Shown: positions 43,364 to 53,092, numbered from the stretch's first letter. The stretch is DNA of 64,000 nt from Polaribacter huanghezhanensis (GCF_030444335.1 NZ_CP128595.1:1936501-2000500), one strand, 5' to 3'. Numbers and translations are program-made. The notes: generated by a model not told the origin, from the sequence alone.

Positions 43364-43908
43364 AATTATTTTTAACGGATTTGAATAAATATCAAAAATA
43401 TAGTAATAAATCAAAATTAGTTTTATTTATAACTTCTCAAGGTTTATGGGCTATTTTTGTTTATAGAATTTCTAATAAAATATATAAAAGTAATTTACCA
43501 AAAACCATAAAAAAACTATTATTGTTTTTTGCGGTTTTTTGGCAAAAGATAATTGAAATTTTTGCTGGAATTTCAATTCCATATTCTTGCTCAATAGGCC
43601 ATTCTTTTTACATTGGTCATTTTGGAGGGATAATTATAAACGCAAATGCTGTGATAGGAAATAATTGTAACATATCACAGGGGGTAACAATTGGAGTTAG
43701 TGGAAGGGAAATCAAAAGAGGAGTACCAATAATTGGTAATAATGTTTATATTGGAGTTAATGCTGTAGTTGCAGGTAAAATTTTAATAGAAAACAATGTG
43801 TTAATAGCAGCTAATAGTTTGGTTATACATGATGTAAATCATTCTTCAACGATGATAGGAGTTCCCGCAATTTGTATTAATAATAAAGGATCTAAAAGTT
43901 ATATTTAA
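43360..43908 (+). CDS. Serine acetyltransferase-like hexapeptide transferase
   Basis: A 182-residue left-handed beta-helix acetyltransferase of the CysE/EpsC-like group. Hexapeptide repeats start near residue 95 (HFGGIIINANAVIGNNCNISQGVTIGVSG) and run through NNVYIGVNAVVAGKILIENNVLIAANSLVIHDV. The catalytic His is expected in the GHFGGI stretch. The N-terminal region is hydrophobic (about residues 20-75), unlike CysE proper. In a polysaccharide operon an O-acetylation of the glycan or of a precursor is the likely role; serine acetylation is less likely. Starts four bases before the previous stop. Confidence 0.85.
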   Translation: MKLFLTDLNKYQKYSNKSKLVLFITSQGLWAIFVYRISNKIYKSNLPKTIKKLLLFFAVFWQKIIEIFAGISIPYSCSIGHSFYIGHFGGIIINANAVIGNNCNISQGVTIGVSGREIKRGVPIIGNNVYIGVNAVVAGKILIENNVLIAANSLVIHDVNHSSTMIGVPAICINNKGSKSYI

Positions 43909-45020
43909 TGAATTTTGTAGTAATTTCAAGCGCACCTATATTAGAAAATTTAAAATCAGAAAAACTTGCTTACTCGCCCTATGTTTATGAAATGGATTTA
44001 TGGATGAAAAATGTTAAAAAAATTAAGTTTGTTTGTCCAATAAAATACAAAGAAAAGTTATTGACTTCAAAATTTCAACTTCAAGATTTTGATATTAATA
44101 AAACACCAGTAATTTCATTTCATAATATTAAAGAATCATTAATATCTTTATTTAGAATTCCTTTTGTAGTTTTCCAAATTTTTAAAGGGATGTTTTGGTC
44201 AGACCACATTCATTTACGTTGTCCAGGAAATGTTGGGTTGTTAGGGTGTTTTGTGCAAATTGCTTTTCCTTCTAAACCAAAAACTGTTAAATATGCCGGT
44301 AATTGGGATCCTAGAAGCAAGCAGCCATTTAGTTATAAAGTACAAAAATGGATACTCTCTAATACTTTTTTAACCAAAAACTGTAAAGTATTGGTTTATG
44401 GAGAGTGGAAAAATCAATCTAAAAATATAATCCCTTTTTTTACAGCTTCTTATTCAGAAAATGAAATTACAACCATTGAACCGAAAAACTTAAAAGGAAA
44501 AATTAAATTATTATTTGTAGGCAATTTTAGTATTGGTAAGCAGCCTTTATTAACCGTTAAAATTGCAAAAATATTAGTAAGTAAAGGATATGACATTCAG
44601 TTAGATCTGTTTGGTGATGGGGCAAGATTTAATGCAGTTAAAGATTATATTTTAAACAATAAATTGAGTAATAATGTGATTTTACATGGAAATCAACCAA
44701 AAGAAATTGTAAAAAAAGCCTTTCAAAAAAGTCATTTTTTAGTTTTTATTTCTAAATCTGAAGGTTGGCCAAAGGTTGTTGCAGAAGCAATGTTTTGGTC
44801 TTGTTTACCAATATCATCAAAAGTTTCTTGTGTTCCTTTTATGTTAGGAAATGGAGAAAGAGGCAGTATTGTAAATAAAAGTACAACTCAAATTATAATT
44901 GAATTAGAGAAGTATATCAGTCAAGAAAACATATATCTAAAAAAAGTGACTAAAGCAAAAGATTGGTCACAACAATTTACTTTAGAAAAGTTTGAAAAAG
45001 AAATTAAAAACTTACTATAA
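43908..45020 (+). CDS. Family 4 glycosyltransferase
   Basis: A 370-residue GT-B fold transferase. The C-terminal domain has KIKLLFVGNFSIGKQPLLTVKIAKIL, LDLFGDGARFNAVKDYILNNKLSNNVILHGNQP and a sugar-nucleotide site SKSEGWPKVVAEAMFWSCLPISSKV, which matches GT4 though the usual E-x-x-G spacing is altered. No signal or membrane helix. It directly abuts the next gene and follows the acetyltransferase without gap (one-base overlap). Sugar and linkage unknown. Confidence 0.87.
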   Translation: MNFVVISSAPILENLKSEKLAYSPYVYEMDLWMKNVKKIKFVCPIKYKEKLLTSKFQLQDFDINKTPVISFHNIKESLISLFRIPFVVFQIFKGMFWSDHIHLRCPGNVGLLGCFVQIAFPSKPKTVKYAGNWDPRSKQPFSYKVQKWILSNTFLTKNCKVLVYGEWKNQSKNIIPFFTASYSENEITTIEPKNLKGKIKLLFVGNFSIGKQPLLTVKIAKILVSKGYDIQLDLFGDGARFNAVKDYILNNKLSNNVILHGNQPKEIVKKAFQKSHFLVFISKSEGWPKVVAEAMFWSCLPISSKVSCVPFMLGNGERGSIVNKSTTQIIIELEKYISQENIYLKKVTKAKDWSQQFTLEKFEKEIKNLL

Positions 45021-46097
45021 TTGAACAAACTTGGTATCATACAAATTATAGATTCGCTTAATGTTGGGGGAGCAGAAGTGTTGGCAGTTAATATAGCTAA
45101 TGGTCTATCTGAACAAGAAATAGATTCACATTTGTGTGCTACAAGAAGCGAAGGAGTTTTAAAGGAAAATATACATCCTGATGTTGGTTGTATTTTTTTA
45201 AACAGAAAAAAAACAATTGATGTTAAGGCAATTCTAAAGCTAAATAAATATATAAAAAAACATCATATTAAGATTGTTCACGCGCATTCATCATCTTCAT
45301 TTATTGCTGTTTCTGTAAAAATAATAAATCCTAAAATTAAAATTGTTTGGCATGATCATTACGGAAATAGTGCATTTTTAAATAGTAGAAGTGTTTTTTC
45401 TTTAAAGATATTTTCATACTTGTTTTCTGTAATAATCTCTGTAAATAATGATTTAAAAAAATGGGCATCAAAGAATTTAAAAACTAAGAATGTTTTTTTT
45501 ATTCGGAATTTTCCTGTTTTTATTAATCAAGAAAAAACAACTATTTTAAGAGGCGTTGAAGGAAAAAAAATTGTTCATTTAGCTGGATACAGAAAACAAA
45601 AAGATCATTTAAACTTATTAGAAGCATTTCAATTAGTGTCAGATAAACATGAAGATTGGACACTACATTTGGTTGGTAAATCGTATAATGACGAGTACTC
45701 TGATTCGATTGATAATTTTATTAAAAAAAATAAATTAAGTAATAAAGTCTTTCAATATGGAATTTGTTTAGATATCCAACATATTTTATCACAAGCAACA
45801 ATTGGGGTGTTATCTTCAAAGTCAGAAGGATTGCCAATTTCTCTTTTAGAATATGGTTTGGCAAATATTCCAGCTGTAGTAACCAATGTAGGTGAATGCA
45901 GCTTAATTATTAAAGATTCAAGTTTTATTGTTCCTCCATCAAATAGTATTATTTTAGCGAATGCTTTACGGTTATTGGTGAATTCTAAAGAGAAAAGGAA
46001 AATTTTGGCTTTAGAAATTAACAAAACTGTTTCGACAGATTTTTCTAAAGAAGCAGCGATTTTTAAAATAATAGAGATTTACAAAAACGAATGTTAA
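45021..46097 (+). CDS. Family 4 glycosyltransferase
   Basis: A 358-residue GT-B fold transferase. The start codon is TTG, immediately after the previous stop, and directly gives the conserved KLGIIQIIDSLNVGGAEVLAVNIANGL. The C-terminal nucleotide-binding domain has KIVHLAGYRKQKDHLNLLEAF and the signature SSKSEGLPISLLEYGLANIPAVVTNVGE. Overlap of 7 bases with the next gene. Donor and acceptor unknown. Confidence 0.88.
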   Translation: MNKLGIIQIIDSLNVGGAEVLAVNIANGLSEQEIDSHLCATRSEGVLKENIHPDVGCIFLNRKKTIDVKAILKLNKYIKKHHIKIVHAHSSSSFIAVSVKIINPKIKIVWHDHYGNSAFLNSRSVFSLKIFSYLFSVIISVNNDLKKWASKNLKTKNVFFIRNFPVFINQEKTTILRGVEGKKIVHLAGYRKQKDHLNLLEAFQLVSDKHEDWTLHLVGKSYNDEYSDSIDNFIKKNKLSNKVFQYGICLDIQHILSQATIGVLSSKSEGLPISLLEYGLANIPAVVTNVGECSLIIKDSSFIVPPSNSIILANALRLLVNSKEKRKILALEINKTVSTDFSKEAAIFKIIEIYKNEC

Positions 46098-47419
46098 ACA
46101 GATTTATAGAAAATAAACTATTATTAATAAGTATTCATATTGTAATTGGGTATTTAGCTACGTTTTCTTTTTTTCCTAAAATATTTGGTTTGATTTGTAT
46201 TGTTGCCCCAATATTTTATTTAATATCTCAAAAAAACTTCAATGAAGAAGCATTAATGTTTTCTGCTTATATTGTTGGTGCTGAGGTTTTTTTAAGAATG
46301 ACAGACTCTTTGGTTTTTTATGAGTCAGGGAAGTACGCAGTAATTATATTTTTAACTTTTGGTTTTTTTTTAGGGAGATTTAATCAAAAATTTGGAGTTC
46401 AGTTTTTATTTTACCTTTTACTTCTTTTCATTGGAATTTTTTTTACAAGAGTTCCGGAAGGAGAATCAATAAGAAACGCAATTGTCTTTAATCTTAGTGG
46501 TCCTTTAGTATTAGGGGTTTCTGGAATCTATTTTTATAAGAGAATAATTTCAAAAAAAAACTTACTTAATTCTTTGTTCTGTATGCTTTTGCCTTTGTTT
46601 TCAATGCTGACTTATATATATTTTAGAACACCCAATTTAAAAGAAATTATTTTTAGAGGTACAGCAAATTTTGAAGCATCAGCTGGCTTTGGGCCCAATC
46701 AAGTAGCAACTGCAATTGGGCTAGGGATTTTTATCATTCCTGTTTTTATTTTAATGAAAAAGAGAATTACAGGCTTTGTGCTCCTTGATTTAATTTTTTT
46801 AATGTATTTTATTTATAGAGGTTTGTTAACTTTTTCGAGAGGAGGTATTATTACGGGTTTAATTGCCCTAATAGTGTTTGCGATATTTTATATTATTTCA
46901 AATAAAAACGCACTGCAAGTCTTTGTTAAATATTTAGCTGTTGGAATTACTTTTTCAATAGCTATTTGGGTCTATACTTCTGGAGTTACAGGCGGTATGT
47001 TAGATAATCGATATGCGGGAAAAAATGCTAGTGGAGTTCAAAAAGAAGACATCACTTCAGGAAGAGTTGATATTTTAGAAGAACAAGTTAGTAGTTTTAT
47101 TGCGAATCCTTTGGGTATTGGTGTAGGGAATGGTAAATATAAAAGACAAGCATTAAGTAATGATATTACAGCCGCATCTCATAATGAAATAGGAAGATTG
47201 ATAGAGGAACATGGAATATCTGGATTGATAATTTTAATAGGATTAATAATAATTCCGCTTTTTAATATTTGGAATTCTAACAACTACCAACGGAGCTTTT
47301 TGCTTTCATTTTATTTAATTTGGTTTTTAACAATTAACCATTCTGCGATGCGGATAGCCTTACCTGGGTTTATTTACGCATTAAGTTTAATTATTATTAC
47401 AGATGATGAAGAGGAGTAA
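46091..47419 (+). CDS. O-antigen ligase/polymerase family membrane protein
   Basis: A 442-residue polytopic inner-membrane protein with about ten to twelve helices. A large loop lies between residues about 300 and 360 (TGGMLDNRYAGKNASGVQKEDITSGRVDILEE, then NPLGIGVGNGKYK and ASHNEIGRLIEEHG), which is the WaaL/Wzy_C-type periplasmic loop with the conserved His (SHNE). It probably joins the exported glycan to lipid A core (ligase) or polymerises units. Because the locus has an ABC exporter rather than Wzx, a ligase role is favoured. Overlaps its neighbours by 7 and 17 bases. Confidence 0.87.
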   Translation: MLNRFIENKLLLISIHIVIGYLATFSFFPKIFGLICIVAPIFYLISQKNFNEEALMFSAYIVGAEVFLRMTDSLVFYESGKYAVIIFLTFGFFLGRFNQKFGVQFLFYLLLLFIGIFFTRVPEGESIRNAIVFNLSGPLVLGVSGIYFYKRIISKKNLLNSLFCMLLPLFSMLTYIYFRTPNLKEIIFRGTANFEASAGFGPNQVATAIGLGIFIIPVFILMKKRITGFVLLDLIFLMYFIYRGLLTFSRGGIITGLIALIVFAIFYIISNKNALQVFVKYLAVGITFSIAIWVYTSGVTGGMLDNRYAGKNASGVQKEDITSGRVDILEEQVSSFIANPLGIGVGNGKYKRQALSNDITAASHNEIGRLIEEHGISGLIILIGLIIIPLFNIWNSNNYQRSFLLSFYLIWFLTINHSAMRIALPGFIYALSLIIITDDEEE

Positions 47420-48416
47420 TATTTTATATATTGGAAATGATTTATCAAATAACTCAAACTATCCAACAACAATAAAAACCTTAACTAATTTATTACAATT
47501 AGAAGGGTTTAAATTAATAAAAACATCGAATAAAGAAAATAAAATTTTAAGAATGATTGATATGTGTTTAACAATAGTAAAACACAGTAAAGTTGATTAT
47601 ATACTAATTGACACATATAGCACTGCTAATTTTTATTACGCTTTTTTTACTTCTCAAATAGCCCGACTTTTCAAAATAAAATACATTCCAATTTTACATG
47701 GCGGAAACCTTCCGTTTAGATTAGAGGATTCTAGAAAACTATCAAAGTTAATTTTCAAGAATTCATATAGAAATATTGCTCCTTCAAATTATTTAAAACA
47801 CGAATTTGAGAAAAAAGGGTATCCTTCTGTACTAATTCCCAATGTTATTGAAATTAAAGATTATAAATTTAAAGAAAGAAAAGTATTACAACCTAAATTA
47901 TTATTTGTTAGAGCTTTTGATGAAATTTATAACCCTTTAATGGCGATAGATGTATTAAGGAAGTTAAAAGTAAAATATCTAGGAGCAACACTTTGTATGA
48001 TTGGTCCAGATAAAGATGGTAGTTTAGAAAAAGTAAAACAATTAGCTAAAGAGAAAAACGTATTGGATGATATTGAATTTACAGGTGTATTGTCTAAAAA
48101 AGATTGGCATAAAAAATCTGAAGATTTTGACATCTTTATCAATACAACAAATGTAGATAATACACCTGTAAGTTTAATTGAAGCTATGGCGCTTGGTTTA
48201 CCAATTGTTTCAACAGATGCTGGCGGAATTCCGTACTTAATTTCAAATGAAGTAGATGGTTTATTAATTAATAAAGGAGATATTGATCAAATGGTTAATG
48301 AAATAATTTCCTTATTAGAAGGAGGGCATCCTGAAATTGCAAAAAAAGCAAGACATAAAGTTGAAAGTTTTAATTGGGATATTGTAAAATATAAATGGTT
48401 TAAAATTTTAAAATAA
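47403..48416 (+). CDS. Family 4 glycosyltransferase
   Basis: A 337-residue GT-B fold transferase. The N-terminal domain contains SNILYIGNDLSNNSNYPTTIKTL and IPILHGGNLPFRL. The C-terminal domain has KLLFVRAFDEIYNPLMAIDVLRKL, FTGVLSKKDWHKKSEDFDIFINTT and VSLIEAMALGLPIVSTDAGGIPYLI, the GT4 nucleotide-sugar site. Seventeen-base overlap with the ligase/polymerase gene and one-base overlap with the following adenylating-enzyme gene. Sugar and linkage unknown. Confidence 0.88.
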   Translation: MMKRSNILYIGNDLSNNSNYPTTIKTLTNLLQLEGFKLIKTSNKENKILRMIDMCLTIVKHSKVDYILIDTYSTANFYYAFFTSQIARLFKIKYIPILHGGNLPFRLEDSRKLSKLIFKNSYRNIAPSNYLKHEFEKKGYPSVLIPNVIEIKDYKFKERKVLQPKLLFVRAFDEIYNPLMAIDVLRKLKVKYLGATLCMIGPDKDGSLEKVKQLAKEKNVLDDIEFTGVLSKKDWHKKSEDFDIFINTTNVDNTPVSLIEAMALGLPIVSTDAGGIPYLISNEVDGLLINKGDIDQMVNEIISLLEGGHPEIAKKARHKVESFNWDIVKYKWFKILK

Positions 48417-49705
48417 TGTTTTATAAATTTATTTATTTATTAGGTAGAAATTTTAGAAACCCATCAATAAAAAAGCAGTTAGCATTTTTAAAGGAATCAG
48501 AAAGTTGGTCATTAGAAAAATTAGAGAACTACCAATTTAAAAAATTACAAGAGCTACTAAATTTTGCTTTCACGTACTCTAATTATTACAAACAAAAAAT
48601 GTTGGAACTAGAAATTGAACCTTCTGATATTAGAAACTTAGGAGATATAAAAAAGCTACCTATTCTAACAAAAAAAGATATTTTAGAACATAATTCTATA
48701 ATTCACACAAATTTTAAATTTAAAAAAAAATTTAAAGCAATTACCTCGGGTACAACAGGACAGTCTTTAGAGTTCTATAGAGATGAATTTGCAGACTCAT
48801 TTAATAGAGCCTCAATTATAAAAGGCTATGAGCTTTTCGAAGTAAAACCATGGGATAGAAATGGGTATTTTTGGGGATTTAGTTTTTCACTTATAAAGAA
48901 AATAAAAACTATAATTTTAGATCGTTTTCAGAATAGATTTAGAGTTTTTAGTTATGATGAAAAAGCATTTAACAAATTTGTTAATAAATTACAAAAAGCA
49001 AAATATATTCATGGATATTCTTCGATGCTATATCAAGCAGCAAAAACTATTAATGAAAAGAAGTTGTTAAAACCTGAAAAAATATTGATGGTTAAAGGAA
49101 CTTCTGAGAAAATTTTTGAAAAATATCAAGATGAAGTTAAAAAAGCATTTGGATTAAAAATGATTAGTGAATATGGAGCTACAGAATCTGGAATTATTGC
49201 TTTTGAGTGTCCGAGTGGTAATATGCATATTAACATGGAAGGTGTAATTGTAGAAGAAATAGAGAATGAAATTTTAGTAACACATTTGCAAATGAAATCA
49301 TTTCCCATAATAAGATACAGATTGGGAGACTATATAAAATTGGCCCCTAAAGAGAAGAAGTGTAATTGCGGAAAAGAGCATTTGATATTAGAGGATATTA
49401 CGGGTAGAGTTGGAAGTAATATTTATGGAGTAAAGCAAATTTATCCAAGTTTTACCTTCTATTATATTTTCAAAAATTTATCAAATAATGATAATATTAT
49501 TCTAAACTATCAAGTTATTCAAAAGGAAAAAGGGTTATTAGTTTTTAAAATAGAACAATTTTTAAATGAAGAAGAATCTACTAAGTTAAAAAATGAAATA
49601 TATAAATATTTTAAAGACGATATGAGAATAGAAATAGAGCAAAATTCTAATCTAAATACATTTAAAGGAAAATTAAAAAGTTTTATTTCAAAAGTAAATG
49701 AATAA
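48416..49705 (+). CDS. PaaK/CapK-like AMP-dependent adenylating protein
   Basis: A 429-residue member of the phenylacetate-CoA ligase/CapK group of the acyl-adenylate superfamily. The ATP-phosphate loop reads AITSGTTGQSLEFYRD (TSGTTGQ 110-116), the A5-type motif SEYGATESGIIAFECP is near 246-261, and YRLGDYIKL lies near 302. A Cys-rich CNCGKEHL stretch follows. CapK-like proteins occur in polysaccharide loci and their reaction there is unclear; an acyl or amino-acid activation for glycan decoration is possible. It is one of the longer genes of the cluster and is coupled to both neighbours. Confidence 0.85.
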   Translation: MFYKFIYLLGRNFRNPSIKKQLAFLKESESWSLEKLENYQFKKLQELLNFAFTYSNYYKQKMLELEIEPSDIRNLGDIKKLPILTKKDILEHNSIIHTNFKFKKKFKAITSGTTGQSLEFYRDEFADSFNRASIIKGYELFEVKPWDRNGYFWGFSFSLIKKIKTIILDRFQNRFRVFSYDEKAFNKFVNKLQKAKYIHGYSSMLYQAAKTINEKKLLKPEKILMVKGTSEKIFEKYQDEVKKAFGLKMISEYGATESGIIAFECPSGNMHINMEGVIVEEIENEILVTHLQMKSFPIIRYRLGDYIKLAPKEKKCNCGKEHLILEDITGRVGSNIYGVKQIYPSFTFYYIFKNLSNNDNIILNYQVIQKEKGLLVFKIEQFLNEEESTKLKNEIYKYFKDDMRIEIEQNSNLNTFKGKLKSFISKVNE

Positions 49706-50438
49706 GCTTGTATCAATAATAACACCCTGTTATAATTCGGAAATGTTTATTACCGAAACAATAACCAGTATTCAAAAGCAAACTTATGAAAATTGGGAAT
49801 TATTGATTACTGATGATGGGTCTACGGATAATTCAATAAAAATCATTAAAGAATTTTTATTAAAAGATAGTAGGATTAAATTATTTAGTATAAAAAACTC
49901 TGGCGCTGCCGTAGCTAGAAATAATTCTATAAAAAAGTCTAAAGGAAGTTATATTGCTTTTTTAGATAGTGATGATTTATGGTTTCCAAATAAACTTGAA
50001 CTTCAAATTAAGTTTATGGAAACACATAATTATAACTTTACCCATACTTCATATAAAAAAATAAGTGATGAAGGAGAAGATCTTAATTTAACAGTAACTT
50101 GTAATGATGTATTGACTTATGATCAAATGCTCTCATCAAACAAAATAGGTTGCCTAACTGTAATGTATAATGTTGATTGTATTGGGAAAATATATATGCC
50201 GATTATAAGGAAAAGGCAAGATTATGCACTTTGGTTAAAAATCCTAAAAATAAATGAAGTAGCTTATGGACTTAATGTAGTATTATCAAAGTATAGACTA
50301 AGAAGCAACTCAATATCTAATAATAAATTTGAAATGCTAAAATGGAATTGGCTATTGTTTCGGAAAATAGAAAAACTATCTTTTTTTAAATCTTTGTACT
50401 TAGTAACGTCAAATATTTTAATAAAAATTTTTAAATAA
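49698..50438 (+). CDS. Family 2 glycosyltransferase
   Basis: A 246-residue GT-A fold transferase. Motifs are VSIITPCYNSEMFITETITSIQKQTY, LLITDDGSTDNS with the first aspartates, NSGAAVARNNSIKKSKGSYIAFLDSDDLWFPNKLELQ (metal site DSDD) and a QDYALWLKIL segment near 174-183, where the GT2 ED/QD catalytic base lies. It starts eight bases before the previous stop and is the last transferase before the initiating enzyme. Sugar unknown. Confidence 0.9.
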   Translation: MNKLVSIITPCYNSEMFITETITSIQKQTYENWELLITDDGSTDNSIKIIKEFLLKDSRIKLFSIKNSGAAVARNNSIKKSKGSYIAFLDSDDLWFPNKLELQIKFMETHNYNFTHTSYKKISDEGEDLNLTVTCNDVLTYDQMLSSNKIGCLTVMYNVDCIGKIYMPIIRKRQDYALWLKILKINEVAYGLNVVLSKYRLRSNSISNNKFEMLKWNWLLFRKIEKLSFFKSLYLVTSNILIKIFK

Positions 50439-50546
50439 AAAAATTTATTAAAAAAGACCAACAATATCTATAAAACTTCTTACTTTTGATTCAACAATGT
50501 TCCCCCTATTTGAATTAACCTTCCCCCCTTACTATTTTTTGTATTT

Positions 50547-51929
50547 ATGGCTAAAAAACCACCTTTTTTAGATATTTCTGAAAGAAAATTAATGCTTAGA
50601 ACTTTTGATGTTTTAACCATAGTTTTAAGCCTAACTATTGCATCGAAATATTCAGATTTTACATACATAAACATTAAAAGTGATTTAATTTATAAATGGT
50701 TTTTAATTTTAGTAATTTATTTTTTATTGTTTGGAGAAGTCTTTCAGCTTTATAATTTAAAAGTAGCTAACAATAGATTTTTGGTTATTAGAGGAATAGC
50801 AGTTACTTCTTTAATTACAACATTATTTTATATTTTTTCTCCGTTTATAACTCCATCTCTACCAGGTAATAGGTTACAGGTTTTCTATTTTTTCTTGTTG
50901 ATTGCTATTCCAACTATCTTTTGGAGATTTTTATACATATCGTTGTTGTTTTCACCTAAATATTTTAAAAACATTATTGTAATTGGACATGCATCAAAAA
51001 AAGAAAAGCTAATAGAACTGATAAAGTTTGAGAATTTTCAAAATATTACTTGTTATGTTTCTAATGAGAAAATTGAGGGATTAACTAATTTTTACAATGC
51101 TAAAACTGTTGATTTATTAAAAATTGTAGACACCAATTTAGTTACTGAAATTGTAATTTCTACTTCTAAATTTTCTAGTGATACAGTTAAAAAATTAAAT
51201 AAAGAAATAATTTTACTTTTTGAAAAAGGGGTAAGTATAAAAAGTTTTGAAACCTATTATGAAAGTGCTACAAAAAGAATTCCTAAAGAATATTTAGATT
51301 ATAATTTTTATAAAAAAATAAATTTTAGTGTAAATAATGACAATAGATTTTATCATTTTACTCAAAGAGTATTAGACCTTATACTATCTATTTTGGGTTT
51401 AGTGTTTTTTGCTTTCTTAATTCCATTTATATTGATTGGAAATTTAATTGGTAATCGAGGTTCGTTATTTTACACTCAAGAGCGTGTTGGTTATCAAGGA
51501 AAAACATTTAAGATTTTTAAAATTCGGTCTATGATTAAAGAAGCCGAGAAAGACGGGGCTGTTTGGGCTCAAAAAAATGATACAAGAATTACAACATTCG
51601 GGAAAATATTAAGAAATACTCGATTGGATGAATTTCCGCAATTTATAAATATTATAAAAGGGGATATGAGCTTAATTGGCCCTAGACCAGAAAGACCAGA
51701 GTTTGTTTTTGAATTAGAAGATAAAATTCCTTTTTATGCCATAAGACATGTTATTAAACCTGGTTTAACAGGTTGGGCACAAGTTAATTACCCGTATGCA
51801 AGTACCATTGAAGAACAAGAAACTAAATTAAGATACGATTTGTATTATATTAAAGAAAGAAGTTCTTTTTTAGATTTTAAAATACTTATTAAGACGATAT
51901 CTATTGTTTTATATTTTAGAGGACAATAA
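50547..51929 (+). CDS. Polyprenyl-phosphate glycosyl-1-phosphate transferase (WbaP-like)
   Basis: A 460-residue initiating phosphoglycosyltransferase of the long (PNPT-unrelated) WbaP/WcaJ class. Four to five membrane helices lie in residues 15-130, then a soluble CoA-binding_3-like region, another helix near 275-300 and the catalytic domain. Catalytic motifs are KIFKIRSMI, LDEFPQFINIIKGDMSLIGPRPERPEF and KPGLTGWAQVNYPYAS. It transfers a hexose- or GlcNAc-type phosphate to undecaprenyl phosphate to start the glycan. The 3' end overlaps the convergent DUF4105 gene by 21 bp. It closes the operon; no terminator is visible in the overlap. Confidence 0.92.
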   Translation: MAKKPPFLDISERKLMLRTFDVLTIVLSLTIASKYSDFTYINIKSDLIYKWFLILVIYFLLFGEVFQLYNLKVANNRFLVIRGIAVTSLITTLFYIFSPFITPSLPGNRLQVFYFFLLIAIPTIFWRFLYISLLFSPKYFKNIIVIGHASKKEKLIELIKFENFQNITCYVSNEKIEGLTNFYNAKTVDLLKIVDTNLVTEIVISTSKFSSDTVKKLNKEIILLFEKGVSIKSFETYYESATKRIPKEYLDYNFYKKINFSVNNDNRFYHFTQRVLDLILSILGLVFFAFLIPFILIGNLIGNRGSLFYTQERVGYQGKTFKIFKIRSMIKEAEKDGAVWAQKNDTRITTFGKILRNTRLDEFPQFINIIKGDMSLIGPRPERPEFVFELEDKIPFYAIRHVIKPGLTGWAQVNYPYASTIEEQETKLRYDLYYIKERSSFLDFKILIKTISIVLYFRGQ

Positions 51930-53087
51930 ACCCTTAGATAAAAATAAAAAACGAATTCCTAAAAGCAGTATAAAAGGCAAAATTGCGAATGGGAATAACT
52001 GTATTTTTCCTATCCAAATTATCGGAATAATTAAAAGCAAAACAACAAGTGCTTTTACATATGTTTTTACCCAAAACTTAGGGTTTCCTTTTACTATATA
52101 GAATGCTACAATTATATTTGGAGCAAATGCCCATAAAAAATTAAAGTTGTTTGGAGTAGTAGAATGATCGGTAAAAAACCATAAGAATGCAATTATAATT
52201 CCAATAACCCCTGTTGAAAAGAACAAGAAAAAATCGAACCATTTTGTTCTTTTTTCTCTTTTTACATCTTTATAGGTGATAAAAATCCCAAGTAGTAAAA
52301 TTAATGTAAAAACGATAAACGGATTGAAAAAGGAAGGTTTAATTTTTAATTCTTGAAACTTTAGAATATAGCGATCGTTTTTAATTAAATTTTCAGAAAC
52401 AGCTCCTCTTTTTACTATTGCATTTTTAAACCCACTATACACATAATCTGGCAAATACATGTGTTGTTTTGCCGTTGCAATTTTATCTAATTTACTTCCT
52501 AGTGCTAAGTTTATTCCAAAACTACCCCAAGTATTCCAAGGGATTTCAGCATTCATTAACTGTCTAAAAGATTGATTTGTTTCAATATGATTTTCCTTAA
52601 AAACAACTTTATCTTTTAAAATTTTTTCTGTTATTTCTCTTAAGATTGTTGCACAATTGTTAAAAAAAGGATCGTATAGATATGTTGCATTTTCTGGTTT
52701 TACATTGTTCTCTAAATACTCGTAAAACTTTTGTTTTTCTTGTTGATTAAGATTTAAAACTTGCTCTTTTATCCAACGTTTATTAGCTTGATAGCTTCTA
52801 AGAAAATAAAAGAAAGGATAGCTTTGTAACTTGTATAATAGTTTTCCCTTCGTAAAGTTTAAGTAAAAGTGTGGTGCATTAAAATCAAAAATCCCATAGT
52901 TGTAAGCAGTATCAAAATCAGTATCTTTTACTCTAATTGTACTATGACCAAAACCTTCATACAACACTTTTCCTGGACCCGCAGTAATAATACTTATTTC
53001 AGCTTTTTCTGATAATTTTTTATACTGAGAAAATGTAAGTTGAACGACAAACAACATCAGAAATAAAGCAATAATTTTTGTTTTCAT
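51909..53087 (-). CDS. DUF4105 (Lnb N-terminal type) exported membrane protein
   Basis: A 392-residue protein with a signal peptide (1 to about 20, ending TFSQ). A periplasmic domain of about 200 residues (ISIITAGPGKVLYEGFGHSTIRVKD...TYLYDPFFNNCATILREITEKI) carries a His and a Cys that match the active residues of DUF4105/Lnb, which shares a papain-like fold with lipoprotein-modifying enzymes. The C-terminal part has about five helices. A role in lipoprotein acyl transfer is possible but not established for Bacteroidota. It follows the PorV-like gene by five bases, so they are co-transcribed. Confidence 0.82.
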   Translation of the reverse strand: MKTKIIALFLMLFVVQLTFSQYKKLSEKAEISIITAGPGKVLYEGFGHSTIRVKDTDFDTAYNYGIFDFNAPHFYLNFTKGKLLYKLQSYPFFYFLRSYQANKRWIKEQVLNLNQQEKQKFYEYLENNVKPENATYLYDPFFNNCATILREITEKILKDKVVFKENHIETNQSFRQLMNAEIPWNTWGSFGINLALGSKLDKIATAKQHMYLPDYVYSGFKNAIVKRGAVSENLIKNDRYILKFQELKIKPSFFNPFIVFTLILLLGIFITYKDVKREKRTKWFDFFLFFSTGVIGIIIAFLWFFTDHSTTPNNFNFLWAFAPNIIVAFYIVKGNPKFWVKTYVKALVVLLLIIPIIWIGKIQLFPFAILPFILLLGIRFLFLSKGLLSSKI

Positions 53088-53092
53088 AGTTA

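Noticed and set aside
46091..47419. Wzx flippase
   Set aside because: The large periplasmic loop with SHNE and the helix arrangement fit the O-antigen ligase/polymerase family; the other polytopic gene, MATE at 3992-5401, is outside the locus and typical of multidrug exporters.
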